29,072 nucleotides of DNA from an uncultured Clostridia bacterium (GTDB lineage Bacteria; Bacillota; Clostridia; TANB77; CAG-508), in contig CAKPDW010000011.1 in the NCBI GenBank assembly GCA_934149115.1, positions 1-29,072 on the forward strand, in the 5' to 3' direction. The notes under the pieces are model-generated. The model had not been told where the DNA came from, searched no databases, and worked only from the letters and a program-made list of their open reading frames with translations. Below, one piece after another: positions 16,104 to 23,469 of the stretch. The first letter of the stretch is position 1, and each line of letters opens with the position of its first letter. The translations under genes and the position numbers were made by a program.

Positions 16104-16568
16104 ATGGAAGATAACTATTCAAAGGCATATAAAGAAGTAATGGAAATATTAAAGTTTGTACCAAAAGAGAGTGTGGATAAGATACCACAAACAATGATTG
16201 ATACATTTAAAGCAAAAATGGATAATGAATATGATTTTAAAGTTGATATAAATAAAAGTTTTGAAGAACAGGATTTATTAGAAGAAACAAAGGCAATATT
16301 TGCTAATATTTTTAGAGATTTTTGGGCAACTCCATATCAAAAAGAAAGAATAGAAGCAAAGGAAAAATATGATAGGCAAAAACTTGAAGAAGAAAAAGCA
16401 CAAAAGTATAATCCTGATGATTTATTTAAAAAGAAAAATATTGAAAGTGTTATAGGAAATACAGAAAAGGATACTATTGAAAATTCTAATTTGCCAATAG
16501 AAGTAAAAAAAGAAAAATTTTATGAAAAGATTATAAATTTTTTCAAAAGAATATTTAATGTATTTTAA
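16104..16568 (+). CDS. Small 'MEDNY' family protein, copy 1
   Basis: 154 residues from the ATG at 16104, which has TTGGAGGA 7-8 bases upstream; the in-frame TTG five codons earlier is part of that RBS region. Unknown function. It is a paralogue of the protein at 23459 (by eye about 65% identical over the first 83 residues; shared MEDNY, KAYKE, EILK, FEEQ, LLEETKAI, NIFRD and YNPD). The order is a helical N-domain with KIPQ, an acidic/basic coiled region (~80-105, EAKEKYDRQKLEEEKAQK), YNPDDLFKKK, a variable linker and an amphipathic C-terminal helix (KIINFFKRIFNVF). No signal peptide. It leads the unit that holds three ART-like proteins, 11 bases before the first. Confidence 0.75.
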   Translation: MEDNYSKAYKEVMEILKFVPKESVDKIPQTMIDTFKAKMDNEYDFKVDINKSFEEQDLLEETKAIFANIFRDFWATPYQKERIEAKEKYDRQKLEEEKAQKYNPDDLFKKKNIESVIGNTEKDTIENSNLPIEVKKEKFYEKIINFFKRIFNVF

Positions 16569-16579
16569 AGGAATTATGT

Positions 16580-17929
16580 ATGGAAGAAACTATTGATAAG
16601 AAAATAGAAAGATTATTAGATGATGAAAAAATAAAAGAAATTATTGCAACTGCTGGAAAAGGAGAAGTTGCTCCAGTAACGAGAGCTAGTAATTTAATAG
16701 GAGAAGTTTATACATATTGTTTTGTTCATAATGATGGAGAAGAAATTGAGCCAGATTCTTTAAAAGCATATTTGGAAAGAATGTCTAATGCTTATTTTGA
16801 GTGTAGGGGTTCAGAAGATTTTATGCAAGATATAAGAGCCAGAGAATTAGGAAAAAGCATAGCACAAAGATTAAATATTGATTTATCGCAGGGAAGTATT
16901 TCAAGAGAAGATGAAATAAAAATACAAGAATATTTTTTGAAAAACTATGTAGAAAATGGATATGTTATGCATAGCTTTCCAGGAGCAGCTGAACAATCAA
17001 TAAGAACTTATGGATTTTCATCTAGTGAAAGAATTTGGGATAACAAAGAGATAATGGAAATTGCACATATTTTTGAAGAAAAAAATGTTATTGCACCTGT
17101 TGGAGCATACTCACATTATTCAGGAGGAGGAATGTATGTAGAGAATAATCCTAGACAGATGTATTGGCATGGATTATCAGCTCCTGAATGGTTTAAATGG
17201 TTTACATCAGCAAATCATAATAGAAATTCAAGTAAAATTGATGAGTCACCTTATTATTTAAGAAATTATGATGGTTGTAAACAAAATGTAATGGATTTAT
17301 GTGACAATGCAGAATTAAATGAAGAAGAAATGCAAAAAGTAATGGAAATGTTTGAAAAGAACTGGAAGTTATTAGGAACTGAAAGAATGTGTGTATCATT
17401 GATTCCTAAAAGTGTAATCGGCAAAGCTAACATTGAAGATGCAATTATCCCAGGACAATCTGCAATTGAAACTATAAAGACGGTGTTAACTGATGGTAGA
17501 AAACAATTTAAAGAACATGAGGGAAATGTATTGAAGACAACAGTTACCGAAAAAGATATGTTAATAATGGGATTACCAAATGCCAGTGAAATATTTGGAA
17601 AACATGAATTTTCAAGAGAAACAAAAGAAAAATTATACGATCCTAAACAGGTTTTAGATTTAATATATAGGGGAACAAAAGAATCAGGTTTTGAACTAAG
17701 TCAAGATAAAATTAATAGCATAATAGAAACATTAAGAGAAGTGCATAATAATAGCCCAGAAGTTGAAGATATAATTCAACAATATAATCAAAGGGTGGCT
17801 TTATTTTCAGAACAAGAAATAGGAAAAGCAACAGTTAATGTTCTAACAACACAAAAAGATAAAAGTAAAAGAAAAATGATAATGGATGAAAGAACTTTGA
17901 ATGAAGTACAAAATGAGCAACAACAATAA
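16580..17929 (+). CDS. Putative ART-like effector 1 with IGK tail
   Basis: 449 residues, no recognised family. AAAGGA lies 8 bases before ATG. Residues 1-120 are helical and charged. At 128-146 GYVMHSFPGAAEQSIRTYG resembles the first strand and helix of ART/Tpt1-type folds (His131, then a helix ending in G-F); the following part has SHYSGGGMYVENN (~178-190) and an aromatic stretch MYWHGLSAPEWFKWF (~194-208). A later strand MCVSLIPKSVIG (~275-285) would fit the core's last strands. Residues ~290-405 form a second helical domain. The last 40 residues are the shared tail FSEQEIGKATVNVLTTQKD. No signal peptide or membrane segment. The ART assignment is an inference from pattern and neighbours. 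Confidence 0.6.
   Translation: MEETIDKKIERLLDDEKIKEIIATAGKGEVAPVTRASNLIGEVYTYCFVHNDGEEIEPDSLKAYLERMSNAYFECRGSEDFMQDIRARELGKSIAQRLNIDLSQGSISREDEIKIQEYFLKNYVENGYVMHSFPGAAEQSIRTYGFSSSERIWDNKEIMEIAHIFEEKNVIAPVGAYSHYSGGGMYVENNPRQMYWHGLSAPEWFKWFTSANHNRNSSKIDESPYYLRNYDGCKQNVMDLCDNAELNEEEMQKVMEMFEKNWKLLGTERMCVSLIPKSVIGKANIEDAIIPGQSAIETIKTVLTDGRKQFKEHEGNVLKTTVTEKDMLIMGLPNASEIFGKHEFSRETKEKLYDPKQVLDLIYRGTKESGFELSQDKINSIIETLREVHNNSPEVEDIIQQYNQRVALFSEQEIGKATVNVLTTQKDKSKRKMIMDERTLNEVQNEQQQ
17804..17929 (+). repeat. IGK-tail coding module, copy in effector 1
   Basis: Encodes F-S-E-Q-E-I-G-K-A-T-V-N-V-x-T-T-Q-K-D and the following Lys-rich end. The first 24 bases (17804-17827) match 19597-19620 in effector 3 with a single mismatch, and the whole tail aligns with 18719-18847 in effector 2, although the proteins upstream are unlike. 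Confidence 0.65.
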
Positions 17930-18001
17930 CGAAAATAAATAATTTAGATTTATGATAAAAAGAATTGATAAAAAAATTTAAAAAATTAGGAGAAATAAAT
18001 A

Positions 18002-18847
18002 ATGACAATTAAACAAAGTGAAAATTTATTAGAAGATAATAAAGAAAATGGAAAGTATTATATTCATAGAACAGCTATCGGACCAGTTTTTTATAAAGAA
18101 TATTATAGACATAGTCCAATAAGTGATATTGAGTCAATAATGGTAAACGGATTAGATCCCGATTTAGCAGAAGAAGATTTAAGAACAGAAACATCAGACA
18201 AAAGAAAAAAAGTGTTTTATAGTGAAGGTAAAGAAGGTGTTGTAACGTTTGATTGTACTTGTAGAAGAAAATATAGACAATGGCAAAAATATGGAAGAGT
18301 GCCAGATGGAATGTCTATGGATGAGTATTATCAAGAGCGTGACGGCGAGGATAGAATTTATATAAAATTTGAAGCAGATAATATAGTAAATGAACAGGAT
18401 GATAATATTGATAGATTTGCTGATGCTTGTACAAGTAAAAAAATTCCAGCACAAAATATTAAAGTTTGTGTGTTAAGAAATAATTCTACAGGAAAGATTA
18501 CATACAGACGAGAAGATATAGTAACATATATGATGTCTGCATGTTCGATTGAAGACATTAAATCAAAACATTTATTGGATGATAGATTAAGTAATCAACT
18601 TGAAGAATATTATGCAGATAGACAAGCAGAAGTAATGGACTTAACTGAATACACATTAGAAGAAATGGAATTACAACAATTCTATGAGCAATATATAGCT
18701 ACGACTAAAAATAAAATATTTACTCAAGAAGAAATTGGAAAATCTACGGTTAATGTTTCAACAACACAAAAAGATACGAGTAAAAGTAAAATACAAATGG
18801 ATGAGAGAGCATTAAGTGAATTACAAAATGAAAAACAACAAGAATAA
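18002..18847 (+). CDS. Putative ART-like effector 2 with IGK tail
   Basis: 281 residues, unrecognised as a named family. AGGAGA lies about 8 bases before ATG. The domain at ~19-165 has the most ART/Tpt1-like layout of the four: YYRHSPISDIESIMVNGLDP (His37, Ile43, Gly50-Leu51), then VFYSEGKEGVVTF (~71-83, a Y-x-S/T-type strand), RIYIKFEADNI (~118-128) and KKIPAQNIKVCVL (~146-158), which resembles the closing 'I-P-x-x-N-I' strand. There is a Cys pair CTC at 85-87. A helical region follows, then the shared tail FTQEEIGKSTVNVSTTQKD (~240-258) and a Glu/Gln-rich end. No signal peptide. It lies 72 bases after effector 1 with no terminator between, so it is cotranscribed. Confidence 0.65.
   Translation: MTIKQSENLLEDNKENGKYYIHRTAIGPVFYKEYYRHSPISDIESIMVNGLDPDLAEEDLRTETSDKRKKVFYSEGKEGVVTFDCTCRRKYRQWQKYGRVPDGMSMDEYYQERDGEDRIYIKFEADNIVNEQDDNIDRFADACTSKKIPAQNIKVCVLRNNSTGKITYRREDIVTYMMSACSIEDIKSKHLLDDRLSNQLEEYYADRQAEVMDLTEYTLEEMELQQFYEQYIATTKNKIFTQEEIGKSTVNVSTTQKDTSKSKIQMDERALSELQNEKQQE
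18719..18847 (+). repeat. IGK-tail coding module, copy in effector 2
   Basis: Encodes F-T-Q-E-E-I-G-K-S-T-V-N-V-S-T-T-Q-K-D followed by SKIQMDERALSELQNEKQQ. Its ending DERxLxExQNEx-Q-Q is nearly the same as in effector 1 (DERTLNEVQNEQQQ), so these two tails are the closest pair. Confidence 0.65.
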
Positions 18848-18860
18848 AATAGGTGATGTT

Positions 18861-18922
18861 ATGGAAAATATAGAAGAATTTAATAAAAAAAAGATATTTT
18901 AATAAGAAATAGAGAAAGTGCC
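18861..18922 (+). other. Frameshifted 5' end of effector 3 at an A8-G tract
   Basis: ATG at 18861 (AGGTGAT just upstream) opens MENIEEFNKKKIF and stops at 18900. The run of eight A (18885-18892) followed by G is a classic A-AAA-AAG slip site: reading one base back continues KDILIRNRESALQRVEKAKE directly into the 18923 frame. Either the gene has lost or gained one A (or the assembly has), or expression needs -1 frameshifting or polymerase slippage. Confidence 0.65.
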
Positions 18923-19723
18923 TTGCAACGAGTTGAAAAGGCAAAAGAAAAATATAGAAAAATAGAAATAGATGATACAATTGATAAGAAAGAATTGAGA
19001 TTGGAAGTTGCTAAAAAAACAATTCAATTGAGAGAATATGCATTAGGGTTAATAGAGAGTCAACTGGAATTCTTAAGACCATCAAGTCAAGATGATATGG
19101 AATACAGATTAAAACAATATAATGAATTTTCTAAACAAATAAAGGCTGTAGTTCCAGATGATTTGCATTTATGTTTTCATGGATGTCCAATTTATTCAGC
19201 AAAGAATATAATTGAGGATGGAGAAATTTCATCTTCGGTTGATAGAGTTGCTTCATCAACTAGTTATGATGTATCAGATCAAGTTTCTGTTACTACAAAA
19301 AATACAATAGAAACAACTGTACAGGTATATGCTGGCCTAACAGGAAATTATAATCTTCCAGCAGGTTGTATATTTGTTATATTGCCTCAAGATGAGAATG
19401 AAATAAAAACAAGTGAAACCAGTATGCTTATTGGAAATGTTTCTTTTAGAGAAAAACCTGAAAGATTATATTCAATTATAACTACTCCAGAAAACATTGA
19501 AGTAGTAACAGAATGGGCGGAAAAAGCTAATATAGATATATCTAAAATACATGATTTTGAAGGCTTTATTGCTGAAATTGCAAAACAAAAAAATCATTTT
19601 TCAGAACAAGATATAGGAAAAACAACTATTAAAATAGCTACTACTGAAAAAGATAAAGTAAATGAACAGATACAGAGTGAAGAAATGAAATTAAAAGTTG
19701 AAAAAACAAGAATTCTTAAATAA
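18923..19723 (+). CDS. Putative ART-like effector 3 with IGK tail (5' end frameshifted)
   Basis: At least 266 residues. The TTG at 18923 is only the first start-like codon in this frame and has a poor RBS (AGAAAG); the natural start is probably the ATG at 18861, separated by a frameshift in an A8 tract, which would add about 21 residues. An N-terminal coiled helical region (~1-75) precedes LCFHGCPIYSAKNIIEDGEI (His86, helix, Gly100-Glu), VSVTTKNTIETT (~121-132), AGCIFVILPQDE (~147-158) and RLYSIITTPENIEVV (~181-195), an order of motifs consistent with an ART-like core. It ends with tail FSEQDIGKTTIKIATTEKD (~229-247). No signal peptide. The Nudix gene starts 14 bases after its stop. Confidence 0.6.
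   Translation: MQRVEKAKEKYRKIEIDDTIDKKELRLEVAKKTIQLREYALGLIESQLEFLRPSSQDDMEYRLKQYNEFSKQIKAVVPDDLHLCFHGCPIYSAKNIIEDGEISSSVDRVASSTSYDVSDQVSVTTKNTIETTVQVYAGLTGNYNLPAGCIFVILPQDENEIKTSETSMLIGNVSFREKPERLYSIITTPENIEVVTEWAEKANIDISKIHDFEGFIAEIAKQKNHFSEQDIGKTTIKIATTEKDKVNEQIQSEEMKLKVEKTRILK
19597..19723 (+). repeat. IGK-tail coding module, copy in effector 3
   Basis: Encodes F-S-E-Q-D-I-G-K-T-T-I-K-I-A-T-T-E-K-D. The first 24 bases differ from the effector 1 copy at one position; beyond the KD residues the ends diverge. Confidence 0.6.
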
Positions 19724-19737
19724 AGTAGGTAAAAGAT

Positions 19738-20202
19738 ATGAATGATATAAAATACAAAAATGAAAATTTTAATTTTGCATATAGAGTATCGGCAATTATT
19801 TATAATGAAGATGAAACGAAAATGCTTTTATTTTACGGAGATGATATGGGTTTCTATATGTTACCAGGAGGAAAAGTAAAAGAACAAGAAAATAGTGTAA
19901 ATGCAATTAAAAGAGAAATTTATGAGGAATTAGGATATGAAAATTTAGAATTTAAATTTGCAGGAGTAAGTGAAGAATTAATTTCTGAAAAAGATAATTT
20001 TATTCAAGAAATAACTATAACATACAAATGCAAATATAATGGCGATATCAAAGAAAAATCTTTTAAAAGTAAAGAATCAGATTGGATTAATTTTAAATGG
20101 GTAAAAGTTAGTGAGTTAGAAGAATATAATATTCATCCCAGTAAAATTTTATCAATTGTAAATAACTGTAATAATCATATAGTAGAAGAAAAAAATAAAT
20201 AG
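19738..20202 (+). CDS. Nudix hydrolase of island unit A
   Basis: A 154-residue protein with a canonical Nudix box at ~43-65: GGKVKEQENSVNAIKREIYEELG (G-x5-E-x7-R-E-x-x-E-E-x-G). The preceding strand FNFAYRVSAIIYNEDETKML and the FYMLPGGKV lead-in are typical of the broad ADP-ribose/NTP-cleaving class; the exact substrate is unknown. It is the last gene of the unit, 14 bases after effector 3, with AGTAGGTAAAAGAT upstream of the ATG. Because ADP-ribose is a common Nudix substrate and the neighbours look ART-like, a role in removing ADP-ribose products or limiting self-damage is plausible, but this is inference. It is not a close relative of the Nudix protein at 1360. Confidence 0.88.
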   Translation: MNDIKYKNENFNFAYRVSAIIYNEDETKMLLFYGDDMGFYMLPGGKVKEQENSVNAIKREIYEELGYENLEFKFAGVSEELISEKDNFIQEITITYKCKYNGDIKEKSFKSKESDWINFKWVKVSELEEYNIHPSKILSIVNNCNNHIVEEKNK

Positions 20203-20223
20203 TTTTACTATTACTCGTAATAA

Positions 20224-20804
20224 TACTATAATATACGACTGAAAGATAAGACAGATAATGTTTTAAATGACATATGTTCAATTATAGATTCAGCAAGAGA
20301 TTATGCTTTTCAGTCTGTTAATCTTGCATTAGTAGAAAGAAATTGGTTAATTGGATATAGAATTGCAGAAGAAGAATTAAAAGGTGAAGGAAGAGCGGAT
20401 TATGGTACAGAAATAATAAAGAAATTATCAAAAGAATTGAAGGAAGAATATGGAAAAGAATTTGATTCAAGAAATTTATATTATTTTTTGAATTTTTACA
20501 AAACTTTTCCAAACATTTTGAACACACTGTGTTCAAAATCTAATAGATTGCTTTCTTGGAGTCATTATAGAACATTATTACAAGTATTTGATAAAGAAGC
20601 AAGAGAATGGTATGAAAATGAGGCATTAGGACAAACATGAAGTGTAAGAACATTACAAAGAAATATTTCATCACAATACTATTATAGATTATTGAAATCT
20701 CAAGTTAAAGAGCCAGTGATAGATGAAATGAAAAAGTAAATGAAAATCAAAAAACAATATTTGAATTACAACAACCAAATAAACAAGATTTAGATAATAA
20801 TTAG
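20224..20804 (+). pseudogene. Broken DUF1016 N-terminal (YhcG-type) nuclease gene
   Basis: The frame from 20224 has no start codon but reads a clear DUF1016 N-domain: NLALVERNWLIGYRI, GRADYGTEIIKKLSKELK, RNLYYFLNFYKTFPN, LSWSHYRTLLQV, REWYENEALGQT, a TGA at 20638-20640, then SVRTLQRNISSQYYYRLL. Intact homologues have Trp at the TGA position (QxWSVRTL), so this is a TGG-to-TGA nonsense change. A TAA at 20737 follows, a one-base frame change leads to VNENQKTIFELQQPN and a stop at 20804, and the PDDEXK nuclease half is missing. DUF1016 proteins are associated with restriction and defence islands. It lacks its 5' end and follows the Nudix gene directly. Confidence 0.85.
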
Positions 20805-20919
20805 TTTTTGCAGAAAATTTAGAAAAATTCTAGACAAAAAAGTGAAAATATTGTAAGGTTTAAAATAAATAAAAGACAAATAACGATGTAGACAATGTCG
20901 CCAATTTGTCGCCAAATAA

Positions 20920-21096
20920 AAAATACTTATTATAAAAATAAGTACAATAAATCCAAATAATATTGATATTTCAAAAACTGAAACACTAGTAAATACAAGT
21001 AATACAGATAATATTTATAGTATTATAAATACTACAAAAACTCGAACTTGTGGAAGTGGCAAAAAGTACAAAAAATGTTGTGGAAGAAATCAATAA
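20920..21096 (+). pseudogene. SEC-C zinc-motif fragment resembling the secA 3' end
   Basis: An open stretch without a start codon ends in TCGSGKKYKKCCGRNQ and stop at 21096. Bases 21049-21083 match the secA 3' end (14196-14230) at 33 of 35 positions, including the less common AAG and TAC codons. The first of the four zinc-binding Cys is missing. Upstream of the motif there is no secA similarity, only an Asn/Thr-rich low-complexity peptide. Between 20805 and 20920 I see only a tandem TGTCGCCAA duplication (about 20897-20914) and no gene. It is either a decayed SEC-C protein gene or a duplicated piece of secA. Confidence 0.6.
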
Positions 21097-21110
21097 TTAA
21101 AAAGTAAAAG

Positions 21111-21147
21111 AAGTGCATCCAATACAATAAGTTGGATGCACTTTTTT
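21111..21147 (+). terminator. Strong intrinsic terminator closing unit A
   Basis: A 12-bp perfect stem (AAGTGCATCCAA at 21111-21122 with 21132-21143), 9-base loop, then T6. It is the first good plus-strand terminator after the unit A promoter and lies 15 bp beyond the SEC-C fragment. Confidence 0.92.
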
Positions 21148-21217
21148 ATGAAAAAATTTTAATAATATCACTAATATAGAAGGTGTAAATAAGATTGTTT
21201 AAATTTTATTAAGTTGG

Positions 21218-21246
21218 TTGTTTAATATTTTGAATAATAGTATAAT
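21218..21246 (+). promoter_or_regulatory. Promoter of island unit B
   Basis: TTGTTT (21218-21223), 17-base spacer, TATAAT (21241-21246). It lies about 90 bp before the PHP gene, in the gap after the terminator. Confidence 0.65.
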
Positions 21247-21333
21247 ATTTTTGAAATATATTATGTGCGAAAAAGACAAATGAAAAAACGAATAACAGAG
21301 CTAAAAAATATATAAAAGAAATAGGTGATATAA

Positions 21334-22200
21334 ATGATAGATTTGCATACACATACAAATTATTCAGATGGAACATGGGATTTGAAAAAAATGTTAGAGA
21401 AAGCAGAAAAGGCCAATATTGAAGTGTTGTCTATAACAGATCATGATAGAATTGATGCATATAAAGAGTTAGAAAAAATAAATGCTAAGGATTTTTTTAG
21501 TGGACATATAATACCTGGAGTTGAATTTAGTACAGTATTTGATGGCGTAATGTTCCATTTGTTGGCATATGATTTCGATTATAAAAAGCTAGATAATTTT
21601 ATATATGAGAATTACAAGAGTAAGAAAATTGACTTAAAAAAAGAATTTGACTGTATGATTGATAGTTGTAAGAAAAATAATATAAAATTAGGAGAGTTAA
21701 AATATGAGGAAAATATGGGTTGGCCGATTGAGATTATTTTTCCTGAAATAAAAAAACATGAAGAAAATAGAAAGTATTTTAATGAGAATGAATGGAACAA
21801 TATAGATGTGTTTTTAAATTCTTGTGTAACAAATAAGAATTTTCCTGTATTTGTTGACTTTAGTATTCATTATCCAAAAGCAAATGTTGTTGCTGACGCA
21901 GTAAGGAAAGCTGGTGGAAAAACTTTCATAGCTCATGTTTTTAGATACAACTTGGAAGATTCAATTAGATTTTTAGATACATTAAAGCAGAATAACATTA
22001 TTGATGGTGTGGAAGTATGTCATTCAACTTTTTCAGAAGAACAAATAAAAATATTAGAAAAATATAGTAGAGATAACAATTTATTCATGTCTGGTGGAAG
22101 TGACTGCCATGGTGAAAAAAAGGCTGATATAAAAATTGGTAGAGGATATGGAACGTTATATATAGATAAAAAAATATTAAGAAACTGGTATGCTATCTGA
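21334..22200 (+). CDS. PHP domain phosphoesterase
   Basis: 288 residues. The metal-binding motifs of the PHP superfamily are all present: MIDLHTHTNYSDG at the N-terminus (His5, His7, Asp12), LSITDHD (~34-40), IIPGVEF (~58-64), FIAHVFRY (~196-203) and a late GGSDCHGEKK (Asp-x-His, ~253-262). The overall layout is that of the stand-alone PHP phosphoesterases (YciV/RnaAM-like, acting on nucleotide 3',5'-bisphosphate or short RNA 5' ends), not the polymerase-linked or histidinol-phosphatase type; the substrate remains unknown. An insertion at ~90-170 is specific to this protein. AGGTGA lies before ATG. It opens unit B and precedes effector 4 by 63 bases. Confidence 0.88.
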   Translation: MIDLHTHTNYSDGTWDLKKMLEKAEKANIEVLSITDHDRIDAYKELEKINAKDFFSGHIIPGVEFSTVFDGVMFHLLAYDFDYKKLDNFIYENYKSKKIDLKKEFDCMIDSCKKNNIKLGELKYEENMGWPIEIIFPEIKKHEENRKYFNENEWNNIDVFLNSCVTNKNFPVFVDFSIHYPKANVVADAVRKAGGKTFIAHVFRYNLEDSIRFLDTLKQNNIIDGVEVCHSTFSEEQIKILEKYSRDNNLFMSGGSDCHGEKKADIKIGRGYGTLYIDKKILRNWYAI

Positions 22201-22263
22201 TATTGAAATAATATAGTTAATATGGTTAACGTTAGTAGTACATAGTTAAGAGGAGAAGTAATA

Positions 22264-23469
22264 TTGAGAGATAAATATAGTAAAAATAATGTTGAACAAA
22301 ATAATAATAAGCGATTATTGGAAAAGCAAAGAGAAATTTATTATGCACAAGTAAGAGAAGAAAATAATGGAAATATACAACAAGTTGATTTAAGTAAAAT
22401 GCCATATGATAAGTTACAAAATACAATTTTTCATTATTCGTTAAAAAAAGATAAAAGTGCGATAGATAGAGAAGGATTGAAAGCAAGAATAGGAAGAAAT
22501 TCGGCTGGCACAGATTACGAACCTGCAATTTATTTTTCATATGGGCTAGAGGGAGCATTAGAAACTTGGGATGTTTGGCTAAAATGGAGAGCAAATAGAT
22601 TAAATAGTCCATATTGGAAAGAAGAAAATAATGAACTTGTTGAAAAACTTGATAATGGAATAGCAACAGAACAAGAGAAAAAAGAATATTACTACAAAGC
22701 TCAATTATGGAATGAAGAATTTATATCAGGCAAATACAGAGAAGATAATGAAAAAATGAAAACGTTATTCGATTTCCAAATTGATGAGATGTTGGCGAGT
22801 AATTACTATGTTTTAGATTTAAAAGAAGGCGAAGAATTTTCATTTGATGAAGTAGACGTTAAAAAAGAACATGCTTTATTCCAAGAAAAAAATGAACCAG
22901 AAGCCATTGGATATAAAATGTTTAAAGAAATGTACGGGCAGTATAGTAATTATGATAGCAACAAAGTTGAAAAATGGAATATGAACACATTTTTAGGAGA
23001 AGATATAACAATATCACCAGATAGAATAAAACAATTAACTTTACCAAATGGAAAAAAAGATGTCTTGTCAATTATCGAATTTCTATATGATAAATATCAA
23101 GAAAAGGTTCCAAAAAATCAACAAGTTGAATTTGACTTGTTAGATAAATACATGGCATATGTAAAAGAAAAAATAAAAAGTAATGATATACCTACATTTG
23201 ATGTAAATGAGAGAATAAATGAAATTGAAACTATTTCACAATTCCATGACCAAAAATCAGACGAATATTTTAATCCAAGTTCAAGAAGATTATACACAAA
23301 TTCTGAATATAAAATTACAGAAAAACAAATTGGCAAGAAAGGATTTTTAACACATATTGAAAAAAAAGATATTGCAAAAAGAGTAGTAGATACTGCAATA
23401 AAAGAAAGAACAAACTCACAAGAATTAGATGCACATAAAAATCAAGGAGGTTCGAGTGATGGAAGATAA
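22264..23469 (+). CDS. Putative ART-like effector 4 with divergent IGK tail
   Basis: 401 residues starting at a TTG that has AGAGGAGAA 6 bases upstream; no in-frame ATG is better placed. Not a recognised family. An N-terminal charged helix (1-50) precedes NTIFHYSLKKDKSAIDREGLKARIG (His57, helix, Gly71-Leu), AIYFSYGLEGALETWDVWLKWR (~88-109, with Y-F-S) and, later, NYYVLDLKEGEEFSFDE (~180-196) and LGEDITISPDRIKQLTL (~245-261), fitting an ART-like core with a long helical insertion. Near the end ITEKQIGKKGFLTHIEKKD is a drifted form of the shared tail. The final residues GGSSDGR are encoded by the RBS and start of the next gene, which overlaps by 11 bases. Confidence 0.6.
   Translation: MRDKYSKNNVEQNNNKRLLEKQREIYYAQVREENNGNIQQVDLSKMPYDKLQNTIFHYSLKKDKSAIDREGLKARIGRNSAGTDYEPAIYFSYGLEGALETWDVWLKWRANRLNSPYWKEENNELVEKLDNGIATEQEKKEYYYKAQLWNEEFISGKYREDNEKMKTLFDFQIDEMLASNYYVLDLKEGEEFSFDEVDVKKEHALFQEKNEPEAIGYKMFKEMYGQYSNYDSNKVEKWNMNTFLGEDITISPDRIKQLTLPNGKKDVLSIIEFLYDKYQEKVPKNQQVEFDLLDKYMAYVKEKIKSNDIPTFDVNERINEIETISQFHDQKSDEYFNPSSRRLYTNSEYKITEKQIGKKGFLTHIEKKDIAKRVVDTAIKERTNSQELDAHKNQGGSSDGR

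Noticed and set aside
1360..20202. Possibility that the two Nudix proteins are a recent duplication
   Set aside because: Outside the Nudix box the proteins at 1360 and 19738 do not align, and one has EETA where the other has EELG.
20638..20640. TGA read as tryptophan (alternative genetic code or recoding)
   Set aside because: TGA is a normal stop in this window (for example the PHP gene at 22198-22200) and all intact genes use TGG for Trp; the gene also lacks its start and its second half, so it is simply broken.
22232..22666. 144-codon minus-strand open frame opposite effector 4
   Set aside because: Phe/Leu/Tyr-rich composition is what the complement of A-rich coding DNA gives; no RBS, and it covers the start and RBS of the real gene.
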